64,000 nucleotides of DNA from JAWRCU01 sp033542235 (GTDB taxonomy: Bacteria; Pseudomonadota; Alphaproteobacteria; Rhizobiales; Rhizobiaceae): the NCBI RefSeq assembly GCF_033542235.1, contig NZ_JAWRCU010000025.1:6027-70026 (forward strand), read 5' to 3'. How positions within the stretch are numbered: the first letter of the stretch is position 1; the number at the start of each line of letters is the position of its first letter. A program made the translations under genes and the position numbers. Below the pieces are notes generated by a model, which saw nothing but the letters and a program-made list of their open reading frames with translations, searched no databases and had not been told where the DNA came from. Below are positions 49,886 through 58,007 of the stretch, in pieces.

Positions 49886-50932
49886 TCAGCCTGTCACTCG
49901 CACGACGACCTTTCCGAACGGTCCACGCTGCAAGTGATAGAGCGCGGCGGGCAGGTCGGCCAGGGCATATTCCGCATCGATTACCGGCTTGAGGCCGGTC
50001 CGGTCGATGGCGCGGACGAAATCCTCGAGCGCCCGTCGATGGCCGACCTGGATGCCTTCCACGACGAGTTGCTTTTGCGCGAGCGGCCGGAAATGGCCGG
50101 AAATCTCGAAGCCCTCCAGCACGCCGATCAGCGAGACCCGGCCGGAAATGGCCGCGGCCTCCAATCCACGGCCGAAGTGGGTGCCGCCGACAATTTCCAA
50201 GACATGGTCGGCGCCGCGGTCCCCCGTCAGGCGGTAAACGGCCTCCACCCAGTCCTCCTTGTTACGGTTGATCCCGTGCTTGGCGCCGAGTGCCTTGGCG
50301 CGGTCGAGCTTGGCGTCGTCGCCAGAAACGACGATCGCTTCCGCGCCATGCATGGCTGCAAGCTGCAGGGCGAACAGCGCGACACCGCCGGTGCCCTGCA
50401 CCAGAACGGTCTGGCCGGCGCGCAGGTCCCCGCGCTCGACCAGCGCGGTCCAGGCGGTGAGCCCGGCGCAGGGCAGCGTGCTCGCCTCCGCGTCAGTCAG
50501 GCTTTCCGGGGCTTTAACCGCCCAGTCCTGGTCGAGCACAATATACTGGGAAAGCACTCCCTGATGCTGGCCTCCCAGCGTGGTCGCGCCGTAGTTACGG
50601 CCGGTTCCCGAACCCGGTCCGTCGATCCAGCCCGGAATGAAGGTGGAGATCACGCGGTCACCTGCCTTGAAGCGCTTCACATCTTCACCTGCGGCCACGA
50701 CGACGCCGGCGGCGTCTGAAGCAGGCACGAACGGCCGCAATCCAGCGGGGAGTCCAAAGCCGCGGTCGATGAGAAGAAGGTCGCGATAGTTGAGCGACAC
50801 GGCCGAGACCTTGACGAGGATCTCGTTGGCTGCAGGCTCGGGAATAGGCGTCTCGCCGAGTTCCAGATGGTCGCGACCTGTATCCGTCAATGCCCACCGC
50901 TGCATCGCGCCTGTCCTGACATGCTGGTTCAT
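49886..50932 (-). CDS. NAD(P)-dependent alcohol dehydrogenase/quinone-oxidoreductase-like MDR protein
   Basis: 348 residues of the medium-chain dehydrogenase/reductase superfamily: GroES-like N-domain (AVSLNYRDLLLIDRGFGLP, about 43) and Rossmann domain (GQTVLVQGTGGVALFALQLA, about 170). The usual catalytic-zinc cysteine and histidine are missing from the NYRDL and ASDAAG regions, so it is probably zinc-free despite similarity to alcohol dehydrogenases. ATG 50932 has GGAGCC upstream. It is divergent from a LysR gene 106 bases away, which probably regulates it, and is followed by the CoA-transferase gene. Confidence 0.86.
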   Translation of the reverse strand: MNQHVRTGAMQRWALTDTGRDHLELGETPIPEPAANEILVKVSAVSLNYRDLLLIDRGFGLPAGLRPFVPASDAAGVVVAAGEDVKRFKAGDRVISTFIPGWIDGPGSGTGRNYGATTLGGQHQGVLSQYIVLDQDWAVKAPESLTDAEASTLPCAGLTAWTALVERGDLRAGQTVLVQGTGGVALFALQLAAMHGAEAIVVSGDDAKLDRAKALGAKHGINRNKEDWVEAVYRLTGDRGADHVLEIVGGTHFGRGLEAAAISGRVSLIGVLEGFEISGHFRPLAQKQLVVEGIQVGHRRALEDFVRAIDRTGLKPVIDAEYALADLPAALYHLQRGPFGKVVVRVTG

Positions 50933-51038
50933 CACTGGCTCCGTTGGAAGATAGGCCGGCAAGATATTCGCTCCTAGTGAATTGCAGTGCGGGTAGTATT
51001 TCCGTTTAATGTATCCGAATGTTCTACAATGGTGGACA

Positions 51039-51938
51039 ATGGCCGACCGACTGAGTGGAATCCGCGAATTCGTGACTGTGGTGGAGGCGGGCAGCTTCGC
51101 CGCTGCGGCGGGGCGGCTGAATCTCTCCCGCTCGGCAGTCGGCAAGGCAGTGGCCCGATTGGAGACACGGCTTGGCGTGCGGCTGTGCCACCGCACGACA
51201 AGAGTGCTCAGCCTTACTGAAGATGGGCTTGCCTTTTACGAGCGCTGCCTCCGTGTTCTGCGGCAGCTCGAGGAGGCTGAGATGGCGCTGGAGTCGGGCC
51301 GCGCGGAGCCGGTCGGCAAGGTCCGCGTCACGGTCCCGGTCGTGTTCGGTCGCCATTGCGTCGCGCCTGTCCTCTATGAGGTGGCGAGCAGGCATCCGGG
51401 GCTCGTGCTGGAAATCGGCTTCACCGACCGGCCGGTCGACCTTGTCGAGGAGGGCTACGACCTGGCCATCCGCAACGGTACGCTCCCTGATCATCCGGGC
51501 CTCATGGCCCGTACGCTCGCCCGGCAGCGGATGGTTGTCTGTGCCTCTCTCGCCTATCTCGAAAAGCAGGGAAGGCCCAGATCGTTGGCCGAGCTACCGT
51601 CGCATCAGGCGATAGACTATGCGCGACCGCAGTACACGCGCACCTGGCTGTTTCCAGACAGGCAGAGCGGAACCACGGAGATCGCGATGAACGGCCGCAT
51701 CCGGCTGGACGACCTGGAGGCGATGTGCGACGCCGCCGCCGCCGGGCTGGGGCTCGCATGGCTGCCTTGCTGGCTGATCCGGCCACGCGTCGCGAAAGGC
51801 GAGCTTGTCCGCCTCGACGATTTTCCGAAGGCCGAATTCAACAGCTCGGCGCTCTGGCCGCGGGCGCCTTTCCTACCGTCGCGCGTACGCGTGCTCATCG
51901 ACGCGCTGGCGGCTCGGCTACCGGGCATGATGGGATGA
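51039..51938 (+). CDS. LysR family transcriptional regulator
   Basis: About 299 residues: N-terminal helix-turn-helix (IREFVTVVEAGSFAAAAGRLNLSRSAVGKAVARLE in sequence order, about 7-41), linker, then a two-lobe effector domain with the CrgA-like features VRVTVPVVFGRH (about 94) and DLEAMCDAAAAGLGLAWLP (about 226). ATG 51039 follows GGTGGAC and matches the usual LysR N-terminus; ATG 51009 adds ten residues. Divergent from the MDR oxidoreductase gene and therefore its likely regulator. It converges with the M50 protease gene. Confidence 0.88.
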   Translation: MADRLSGIREFVTVVEAGSFAAAAGRLNLSRSAVGKAVARLETRLGVRLCHRTTRVLSLTEDGLAFYERCLRVLRQLEEAEMALESGRAEPVGKVRVTVPVVFGRHCVAPVLYEVASRHPGLVLEIGFTDRPVDLVEEGYDLAIRNGTLPDHPGLMARTLARQRMVVCASLAYLEKQGRPRSLAELPSHQAIDYARPQYTRTWLFPDRQSGTTEIAMNGRIRLDDLEAMCDAAAAGLGLAWLPCWLIRPRVAKGELVRLDDFPKAEFNSSALWPRAPFLPSRVRVLIDALAARLPGMMG

Positions 51939-51975
51939 ATATCTTATGATGCGCCGACCGACGGTCGCGGCAACA

Positions 51976-53109
51976 TCACCGCCCCGCACCTGCTCCTCGT
52001 GTCTCCCGCCGCAGTCGCCCGAAGCGGAAGCCCTCAGGCCGCGCGGCGCGCACCATCATCATCTCGCCGAGGTTTTCGTGGGTCATGAGGCCCACCAGCC
52101 GACCTGCATCATCGACGATCGCGACCGCCGGCGCGCCGGCCTCCTGCATCAGCCTCAGGCTGTGCTGGAGGCTTTTGCGCGGATGGCTCACCGGGATGTG
52201 CTTGAGCATCACTGAAGCTACCGGCGTCGCCGGACCACCTTCGCGCAGCGCCCGGATCATGGCGTCCCGCGTCAGCAGTCCGTCGAACTTGCCGTCTTGA
52301 TCGACCACGGGGAACTCACGCTGGGTCGTCGCAAGCATCGCCTCTACCGCCTCGTCGATGTTGGACGAGCGCTGCAGGCTTGCGAAACTGGTGATCATCA
52401 CGTCACCGACCAGCACACTGGAGGCGACGTCGCGAAGCTGCGCATTCTGCGCCTCGGCGGCTGCCGCCAGATAGACGAAGATCGCGATGAAGATCAGCAG
52501 CGGGTTGTATAAGAGGCCGAGGAAGCCGAAAACGAAGGCGAGCCCCTGGCCGATCGTGGCCGCAATCTGGGTGGCGCGCGACCACGGCAGCCAGACTGCC
52601 AGCACGGCGCGCAGCACGCGCCCGCCATCCATCGGGAAGGCGGGGATCAGGTTGAAGAGCACCAGGAATACGTTGACGCCCGCGAGCCGCACGAAAAAAT
52701 TCACATGCGGATTCTCGATCTCGGCCAGCTGATCGAAGCCGACGGAATAACCGAGGGCTGCAAAAAGGATGCCGGCGATGACCACGTTTACGAGCGGCCC
52801 GGCGATCGCGATCACGAACTCCTGTCCCGGCTGCTCCGGCATGCGCTCCAGCCTGGCGAGCCCACCGATAGGGAGCAGGGTGATGTCCGGTGTATGGATG
52901 CCGTAGCGACGGGCGGCGAGCACATGGCCGAATTCGTGGAGCACGACGCAAAGGAACACCGCGAGAATGAAGATTACGCCTTCCCAGGCCGCGGGCGTTC
53001 CGCCCATCCGGTAATGCACGAACCAGATCCAGAGCAGCAGCAACAGGAAGGTGACATGGATGCGCACTTCCGTGCCGCCGAAGGTTCCGATCTTGAAGGA
53101 CCAGGTCAT
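51976..53109 (-). CDS. site-2 protease family (M50) metalloprotease with two CBS domains
   Basis: About 377 residues. The membrane metalloprotease core has HEFGH (58-62) in the second hydrophobic region and the third zinc ligand in NLIPAFPMDGG (about 167). Two CBS domains fill about 240-360 (VLVGDVMITSFASL; PVASVMLKHIPVSH), which in other proteins bind adenine nucleotides. It probably cleaves a membrane protein within the bilayer; no anti-sigma-factor gene is nearby to suggest a substrate. ATG 53109 follows GGAG; 21 extra codons to 53172 are not family-like. Confidence 0.88.
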   Translation of the reverse strand: MTWSFKIGTFGGTEVRIHVTFLLLLLWIWFVHYRMGGTPAAWEGVIFILAVFLCVVLHEFGHVLAARRYGIHTPDITLLPIGGLARLERMPEQPGQEFVIAIAGPLVNVVIAGILFAALGYSVGFDQLAEIENPHVNFFVRLAGVNVFLVLFNLIPAFPMDGGRVLRAVLAVWLPWSRATQIAATIGQGLAFVFGFLGLLYNPLLIFIAIFVYLAAAAEAQNAQLRDVASSVLVGDVMITSFASLQRSSNIDEAVEAMLATTQREFPVVDQDGKFDGLLTRDAMIRALREGGPATPVASVMLKHIPVSHPRKSLQHSLRLMQEAGAPAVAIVDDAGRLVGLMTHENLGEMMMVRAARPEGFRFGRLRRETRGAGAGR

Positions 53110-53168
53110 GGACTGCTCCGTCGCTCCCGACAGCAAAGGATAAACTATCCTGCCGTGAAGAAAACGGG

Positions 53169-54113
53169 TCACTGTCGGGAAGCCTCCGAAACCGCACGCT
53201 CTGCCCAGGCAGCGAAATCCTCGGTGATCACGTTCCGATTCAATTCGTTGAGGGATTCGTGCCGGGTTTCGCCATAAACTTTTGTAACGACATCAGAAAA
53301 CCCCATTCGCTTCAAGCGCGTAGCGAGGTCGAGCACAGCCTTGCCGCCGCTGGTCGCGGGGTCGTTCTCGCCGCCGACGAGGTTGAACGGCAGTTCTTTG
53401 CGCACGCCGGCGAAATTGCGGTCGTCAGCGCCGAAGAAGACGAGATGGAAGACATTGATCCACATCGAGATGGATGCGTTCCAGCCGCAAAGAGGGTCGG
53501 CCACGTATTTGTCGACCTCGGTCGGGTCGCGTGACAGCCAGTCGAATTCTGTGCGGCGGTCGGTGACCTGTTTCGACCAGGCGCCGAAAGTGAGCTGCGG
53601 CAGAATGCGGGATGGCACGTCCGAGCCGAGCCGGAAGCGTTCCCACGCCAGGATCGCTTGCGCAAACCGGCCGAGCAAGCCTGCGGAGAAGTTGGCGTTC
53701 CAGATCGCCGCTGCCGCAACGCGCGCGGAGTGCATTAGGACGAAGTTCATGGCGACCAGCCCGCCCATCGAATGTCCGAAGACGATGACCGGCAGGCCGG
53801 GCTGCTCCAAGGCGATCAGGTCGTGGATTGCCGCGACGTCGGCAATTAGCTTCGCGACCCCGTCGGGCCGGCCGAACATGCCCTGCGGCGCATCGGGCGC
53901 CGTCGTTCCGCCGTGACCGCGGTGGTCATGTGCATAGACATGGAAGCCGTGCGCGGCCATCGCCTCGGCAAAGCGGCCGTAACGGGCTGCATGCTCTGCA
54001 ATACCGTGATTGACTTGTATAATGCCGAGCGGCGCGGCCTGGGCGCGGCGGACATAGAGCTTGAGTTGCGCGCCGCTGGGCGACTGAACTATCCGGTGAT
54101 CGCTGAACGACAT
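53169..54113 (-). CDS. alpha/beta hydrolase (lysophospholipase / monoacylglycerol lipase-like)
   Basis: 314 residues. Oxyanion region QVNHGIAEHAARYGRFAEAM (about 34), HDHRGHGGT (about 62), nucleophile elbow VFGHSMGG (about 112, Ser in GHSMG), the acid probably in NLVGGENDPAT (about 250) and the histidine in GETRHESLNE (about 285). This is the pattern of Serine aminopeptidase S33/PldB-like enzymes. ATG 54113 has AGGAG eight bases upstream. It is cytoplasmic; no signal peptide is seen. Divergent from the RNase T2 gene. Confidence 0.87.
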   Translation of the reverse strand: MSFSDHRIVQSPSGAQLKLYVRRAQAAPLGIIQVNHGIAEHAARYGRFAEAMAAHGFHVYAHDHRGHGGTTAPDAPQGMFGRPDGVAKLIADVAAIHDLIALEQPGLPVIVFGHSMGGLVAMNFVLMHSARVAAAAIWNANFSAGLLGRFAQAILAWERFRLGSDVPSRILPQLTFGAWSKQVTDRRTEFDWLSRDPTEVDKYVADPLCGWNASISMWINVFHLVFFGADDRNFAGVRKELPFNLVGGENDPATSGGKAVLDLATRLKRMGFSDVVTKVYGETRHESLNELNRNVITEDFAAWAERAVSEASRQ

Positions 54114-54248
54114 CCGCGCTTCTCCTGGCTCGCCTTCGGTAACGTCATCCTGCGGTTGCGAAAGCATATTTGGTTTGTGCCGGCGCGCGTTTTGCGTCAA
54201 TCGAACCTGATATGGTTTCAGCAAACCGCCCGGAAAATGGGAGGTATC

Positions 54249-55268
54249 ATGCGGTCGGCTATCTCTTACGGCATTGTTCTCGCTGCCGTCATGGCGGCGG
54301 GCGTCGCGCATGCCGAAAAGAAGTTGAGCGGCAGCTTCGTGGCCGATGCGAGCTGCCCGGCGACGCAGTCGATCAAGAGCGGCAGGAATCCCGGCAACAT
54401 AAGCACCGCGATCGGCCAGAATTACGATCTGCTCGCAGGCAACAAGGATGAACCGACGCATTATCTCATCCGCGTGCCTGGCGCCGACCCGGAGCGGCGC
54501 TGGGTGAAGGTGACCTGCGGGCATGTGTCCGGCCAGGGCGCAGCGAATGAGCCCGGCGCTTCAGCAACGCCGGCTGCGCCGCAGAAGCGAGCGGCTTCCG
54601 GCACTGGCAAGCCCGACTATATCTTTGCACTGAGCTGGCAGCCGGCCTTCTGCGAGACCAGGCCGGAGAAAAGCGAATGCAAGGCCGAGATGGCCGATGG
54701 TTTCGATGCCAGCCGCTTTACGCTGCACGGACTTTGGCCCGAGCCTAATGGCAATTTCTATTGCGGCGTGAGTGCTGACGACAGAGCAAAGGATTCACCG
54801 GGCCACTGGCGGGATTTGCCGCCGGTCGAACTCGATGCAGCGACGCGGCAGCAGCTCGATCAGGTGATGCCGGGTACCGCTTCTCAGCTCGAAAGGCATG
54901 AGTGGATCAAGCACGGCACCTGTTCGGGCCTCAGCCAACAGGCGTATTTCTCCGAAGCGCTGACCCTGATGCGCACCGTCAACGGCTCGGCCGCCCGCGA
55001 TCTCTTTGCGCAGAATGTCGGCCGCGAGCTTACGTCGGATCAGATACGCGACGCCTTCGATAAAGCCTTCGGCGCAGGGGCGGGGAAACGGGTACGTGTG
55101 GCCTGTGTCAAGGATCCGTCCAGCGGCCGCAGGCTGATCAGCGAACTCACGCTTGGGCTGACTGGTCCGCTTGGTCCTGACAGCTCCCTGGCCAGCCTGA
55201 TAATGGCATCCTCGCCCACGGGCGCCGGTTGCCCGAAAGGATTCGTGGACCGGCCCCGGCCTCAATAA
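54249..55268 (+). CDS. secreted ribonuclease T2 family protein with extra N-terminal domain
   Basis: 339 residues. A signal peptide (about 1-22, VAHA) is followed by a cysteine-containing N-terminal region (about 23-92) that is not part of classic RNase T2, a low-complexity linker (about 97-120) and the RNase T2 fold. Both catalytic segments are intact: CAS I FTLHGLWPE (H160) and CAS II HEWIKHGTCSG (H217, E218, H222). It would degrade RNA in the periplasm or outside the cell without metal, via a cyclic phosphate. GGGAGG four bases before ATG 54249 supports the start over longer in-frame versions. Divergent from the hydrolase gene. Confidence 0.9.
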   Translation: MRSAISYGIVLAAVMAAGVAHAEKKLSGSFVADASCPATQSIKSGRNPGNISTAIGQNYDLLAGNKDEPTHYLIRVPGADPERRWVKVTCGHVSGQGAANEPGASATPAAPQKRAASGTGKPDYIFALSWQPAFCETRPEKSECKAEMADGFDASRFTLHGLWPEPNGNFYCGVSADDRAKDSPGHWRDLPPVELDAATRQQLDQVMPGTASQLERHEWIKHGTCSGLSQQAYFSEALTLMRTVNGSAARDLFAQNVGRELTSDQIRDAFDKAFGAGAGKRVRVACVKDPSSGRRLISELTLGLTGPLGPDSSLASLIMASSPTGAGCPKGFVDRPRPQ

Positions 55269-55363
55269 CGGCTCTCCGCCGTCATCGAAAGCCATCTCTC
55301 GCTGCGCAAGCAAAGCTGATAGGATCGACAGATCGGTGATCCGTTGCCCGCAGAGGTTACTGA

Positions 55364-55699
55364 ATGAACACTGAAAGTTCCTGGACCGTCGACTCGATCG
55401 AGGATCACATCAGCGTCACCGATCCGGAAGGTGAGACCCGCGCAGTCGAGCTCGAGGAGCTCGGCGGGGTAATGATCGAGACCAATGACAGCGGGCCATT
55501 CGATGCCGATGTCTGGTGGTTGTTGTTCGGCGCCGACGGCCGGCTGGCCTGCGCCTTTCCGCAAGGCGCTGTCGGGGAGAAGGAAGCGGTCGCCCTGCTC
55601 AGCGCGCTGCCGGGCTTCGACCATGAGGCAATGGTCATGGCGATGGGCTCGACGACAAATGCCGTGTTTCCGGTGTGGAGGCTCGATCCGACGGCATGA
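55364..55699 (+). CDS. hypothetical protein (111 residues)
   Basis: Not recognised. The product is acidic, has no signal peptide or membrane segment, and looks like a complete small soluble domain (WTVDSIEDHISVTDP near the start; WWLLFGADGRLACAFPQGA in the middle). AGAGG lies about ten bases before ATG 55364. It follows the RNase T2 gene by 95 bases on the same strand and converges with the HxlR gene. Codon and base use match its neighbours, which supports a real gene. Confidence 0.65.
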   Translation: MNTESSWTVDSIEDHISVTDPEGETRAVELEELGGVMIETNDSGPFDADVWWLLFGADGRLACAFPQGAVGEKEAVALLSALPGFDHEAMVMAMGSTTNAVFPVWRLDPTA

Positions 55700-55725
55700 A
55701 AGCCAGCCTCTCGAGATGATGCTCG

Positions 55726-56412
55726 TCACGCTTTCGGGGGCAGAGGAAAGAGGGTCAGGAAGCGTTCGGCGAGTGCGCGGTTGCCGGTGACAGAGAGGGC
55801 TCCGTCGGCCGCAAGCGCATCGAACGACTGCCCGCCATAAACGGCTGCTCCAAGTCCAGCCGGGGTGCCTTCGAAGATCACGTCGGCGGTGTCGAATTCT
55901 TTCCGTGTCACGCCGATCCCGCCCCTGCCGATGCGGACGAGGAAGCTCTCCGGTCCGAACCGCACCCCGATGCGGGCATCCATGTCAGCTGCACGTTCCG
56001 AACTGAACATGGTGAGAAACGACGACATCAGCCCCACCGCGCTGATCGGCATCGTCGGATCGTGATGGGGCGAGCGTATGGCCCAGCGCCCCATGCTCTC
56101 GATGATCGGCCTTGCCTCAAGGCCCCATGGCGTCAGCTCATAGACCTGCACGGAGGCCGGCGGCGGCAGCTTCCTGCGCTGGACTATGCCGAACTCCTCG
56201 AGCCCTTCCAGCCTTTGCGTGAGCACATTGGCGCTAATGCCGGGGAGGTCGCCCCTCAGATCGCTGAAGCGCTTCGGTCCGAACATCAACTCGCGCACGA
56301 TCAACAGCGCCCAGCGCTCGCCGATCAGATCCAGGGCGTGAGCGGTTCCGCAGGCGTCTTCATAGCGGCGCCGTGAGGAATCTGAATGCTTGGTTATTTT
56401 TTCTAACTTCAT
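55726..56412 (-). CDS. HxlR-type winged-helix regulator with C-terminal SCP2-like domain
   Basis: 228 residues. An HxlR helix-turn-helix spans about 20-110 (ALDLIGERWALLIVRELMFGPKRFSDLRGDLPGIS in sequence order); the C-terminal 90 residues (ADVIFEGTPAGLGAAVYGGQ; GNRALAERFLTLFPLP) resemble an SCP2 sterol-carrier fold that could bind a lipophilic effector. It is divergent from a VOC-family gene 66 bases away, and a dyad at 56414-56428 lies right before its start, so it probably controls both. Only a single cysteine, in DACGTAH, could be a redox sensor. Confidence 0.85.
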   Translation of the reverse strand: MKLEKITKHSDSSRRRYEDACGTAHALDLIGERWALLIVRELMFGPKRFSDLRGDLPGISANVLTQRLEGLEEFGIVQRRKLPPPASVQVYELTPWGLEARPIIESMGRWAIRSPHHDPTMPISAVGLMSSFLTMFSSERAADMDARIGVRFGPESFLVRIGRGGIGVTRKEFDTADVIFEGTPAGLGAAVYGGQSFDALAADGALSVTGNRALAERFLTLFPLPPKA

Positions 56413-56413
56413 A

Positions 56414-56428
56414 GTTGCAATTTATAAC
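56414..56428. promoter_or_regulatory. putative HxlR operator
   Basis: GTTGCAATTTATAAC fits a symmetric GTTnnAAnTTnnAAC pattern directly between the divergent HxlR and VOC genes, one base before the HxlR start codon on the other strand. Such AT-rich dyads are typical for HxlR proteins. Confidence 0.4.
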
Positions 56429-56478
56429 ACCAAGGCTTATGACGGTCAAATCGAAACCTCAGGAGAGGAGCATCCGAA

Positions 56479-56907
56479 ATGCCCAAAATGATTTTCGTGA
56501 ACCTGCCGGTAGCGGACCTGAAGCGTTCCATTGGCTTCTATGAGGCGGTCGGCGCGACGAAGAACCCGCAGTTCTCCGACGATACCGCTGCCTGCATGGT
56601 GGTCTCCGACGCGATCTATGTCATGCTGCTTACGCACGAGAAGTTCCGGCAGTTCACGCCCAAGACGATCGCCGACGCGCGCTCGACAAGCGAGGTGCTG
56701 CTGTGCCTTTCCGCCGATAGCCGCGATGGCGTCGACGAGATCGTCGGCAAGGCTGCCGCCGGCGGCAGGCTCGATCCGTGCCCGAAGCAGGATTACGGCT
56801 TCATGTATGGCCGCAGCTTCGAGGACCCGGACGGCCATATCTGGGAAGTCATGTGGATGGATGTCGAGGCAGCCATGAAGGCCGGCGGCGAGACGGCTGC
56901 GGCCTGA
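56479..56907 (+). CDS. VOC family protein (glyoxalase/bleomycin-resistance fold)
   Basis: 142 residues, one VOC module pair: MIFVNLPVADLKRSIGFYEAVGA in sequence order (about 4-26) and the second half ending YGRSFEDPDGHIWEVMWMD (about 110-128), whose E in WEVMW is a metal-ligand position. The reaction is unknown; close relatives are annotated only as VOC/lactoylglutathione-lyase-like. GGAGAGG upstream of ATG 56479 gives a strong start. Divergent from the HxlR regulator, and followed after 99 bases by a periplasmic alpha/beta hydrolase. Confidence 0.86.
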   Translation: MPKMIFVNLPVADLKRSIGFYEAVGATKNPQFSDDTAACMVVSDAIYVMLLTHEKFRQFTPKTIADARSTSEVLLCLSADSRDGVDEIVGKAAAGGRLDPCPKQDYGFMYGRSFEDPDGHIWEVMWMDVEAAMKAGGETAAA

Positions 56908-57006
56908 TGCGGCCCCGGTGACTGACTGCCGATTTGGATGAGAATGGCGCTGGCCGAGAAGCGGGCCGCCCGCGGGCCGGACACGCCGAAGATTGGGAGA
57001 ACATCG

Positions 57007-57897
57007 ATGAAGACGCTTTCAACGCTCGGGGCCGTCGCGACGCTGGTCGCGACCGCAGCACATGCCGAAGTGAAGACCGGCTATGTGGCAGCGAACGGCC
57101 TCAACTACTATTACGAGATCAGCGGCGAGGGTGAGCCGTTGCTCCTGCTGCATGGCGGTCTTGGCTCGACCGACATGTTCAAACCGATCATGCCGGCGCT
57201 GACCGAGCACAGGCAGGTCATCGCGCTTGATCTGCAGGGGCACGGCCGCACCGAGCTCGGGGACCGCAAGATGGACCTCTTCGACATGGGCGACGACATG
57301 GCTGCCGTGCTCAAGTCGCTCGGCTACGACAAGCTCGACGTGCTCGGCTATTCCTTCGGTGCGGGCGTTGGTTTCCGCTTCGCCGTACAGCACCCGGAGA
57401 TGGTGCGCCGCCTGGCCATCGTCTCGGCCGGCTATTCGGAGGAGGGCTTCTACCCCGAAATCCGCGCCCAGCAGGTCCAGATATCAGCCGCCGCTGCGGA
57501 GTTCATGAAGGACACGCCCATGTACAAGTCCTACATGGCCGTGGCACCGAAGCCGGAGGACTTTCCGCGCCTGCTTCAGAGCATCGGCGAGCTGATGAGC
57601 GAACACTTCGACTGGTCCGAGGATGTGAAGAAGCTCGCCATGCCGACCATGCTCGTCTTCGGCGACAGCGACATGTACAGGCCCGAGCATATCGTGAAAT
57701 TCTACCAGTTGCTCGGCGGCGGCCTCAAGGACGCTGGCTGGATGCGCGAGAACATCTCGCAGAACCGGCTGGCAATTATCCCCAACGCGACGCACTATGA
57801 CATCTTCTACTCGCCGGCGCTTCCGGCGACGGTGCTGGGCTTCCTCGATGGCACCGACAAGCCGAAGAGCTGGAACGAGGTGGTCGAGGCAAAGTAG
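57007..57897 (+). CDS. alpha/beta hydrolase with signal peptide
   Basis: 296 residues. Residues 1-20 look like a short signal peptide (LVATAAHA). The hydrolase core follows: LLLLHGGLGSTDMF (about 45), LDLQGHGRT (about 73), nucleophile elbow GYSFGAG (about 115, Ser), acid in FGDSDMY (about 218) and His in NATHYDIF (about 260). The substrate is unknown. I chose ATG 57007 (GGGAGA upstream) over 56938 because only the shorter form starts with the signal peptide. A strong hairpin follows the stop. Confidence 0.85.
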   Translation: MKTLSTLGAVATLVATAAHAEVKTGYVAANGLNYYYEISGEGEPLLLLHGGLGSTDMFKPIMPALTEHRQVIALDLQGHGRTELGDRKMDLFDMGDDMAAVLKSLGYDKLDVLGYSFGAGVGFRFAVQHPEMVRRLAIVSAGYSEEGFYPEIRAQQVQISAAAAEFMKDTPMYKSYMAVAPKPEDFPRLLQSIGELMSEHFDWSEDVKKLAMPTMLVFGDSDMYRPEHIVKFYQLLGGGLKDAGWMRENISQNRLAIIPNATHYDIFYSPALPATVLGFLDGTDKPKSWNEVVEAK

Positions 57898-57922
57898 CTC
57901 CCGCCTTCGCCATGGGACAATT

Positions 57923-57949
57923 CGAAGCGGGGCGCATTGCCCCGCTTCG
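57923..57949 (+). terminator. stem-loop terminator between the hydrolase gene and ettA
   Basis: CGAAGCGGGGC (57923-57933), loop GCATT, GCCCCGCTTCG (57939-57949): a perfect 11-bp GC-rich stem 26 bases after the stop. No T-run follows, so it may act as a rho-assisted or partial terminator. Confidence 0.6.
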
Positions 57950-58007
57950 CGCCATCGCCTAAATAGCGCGCAACTTCCATTCCATTCGAGACACGGGAAA
58001 AGCGCGC

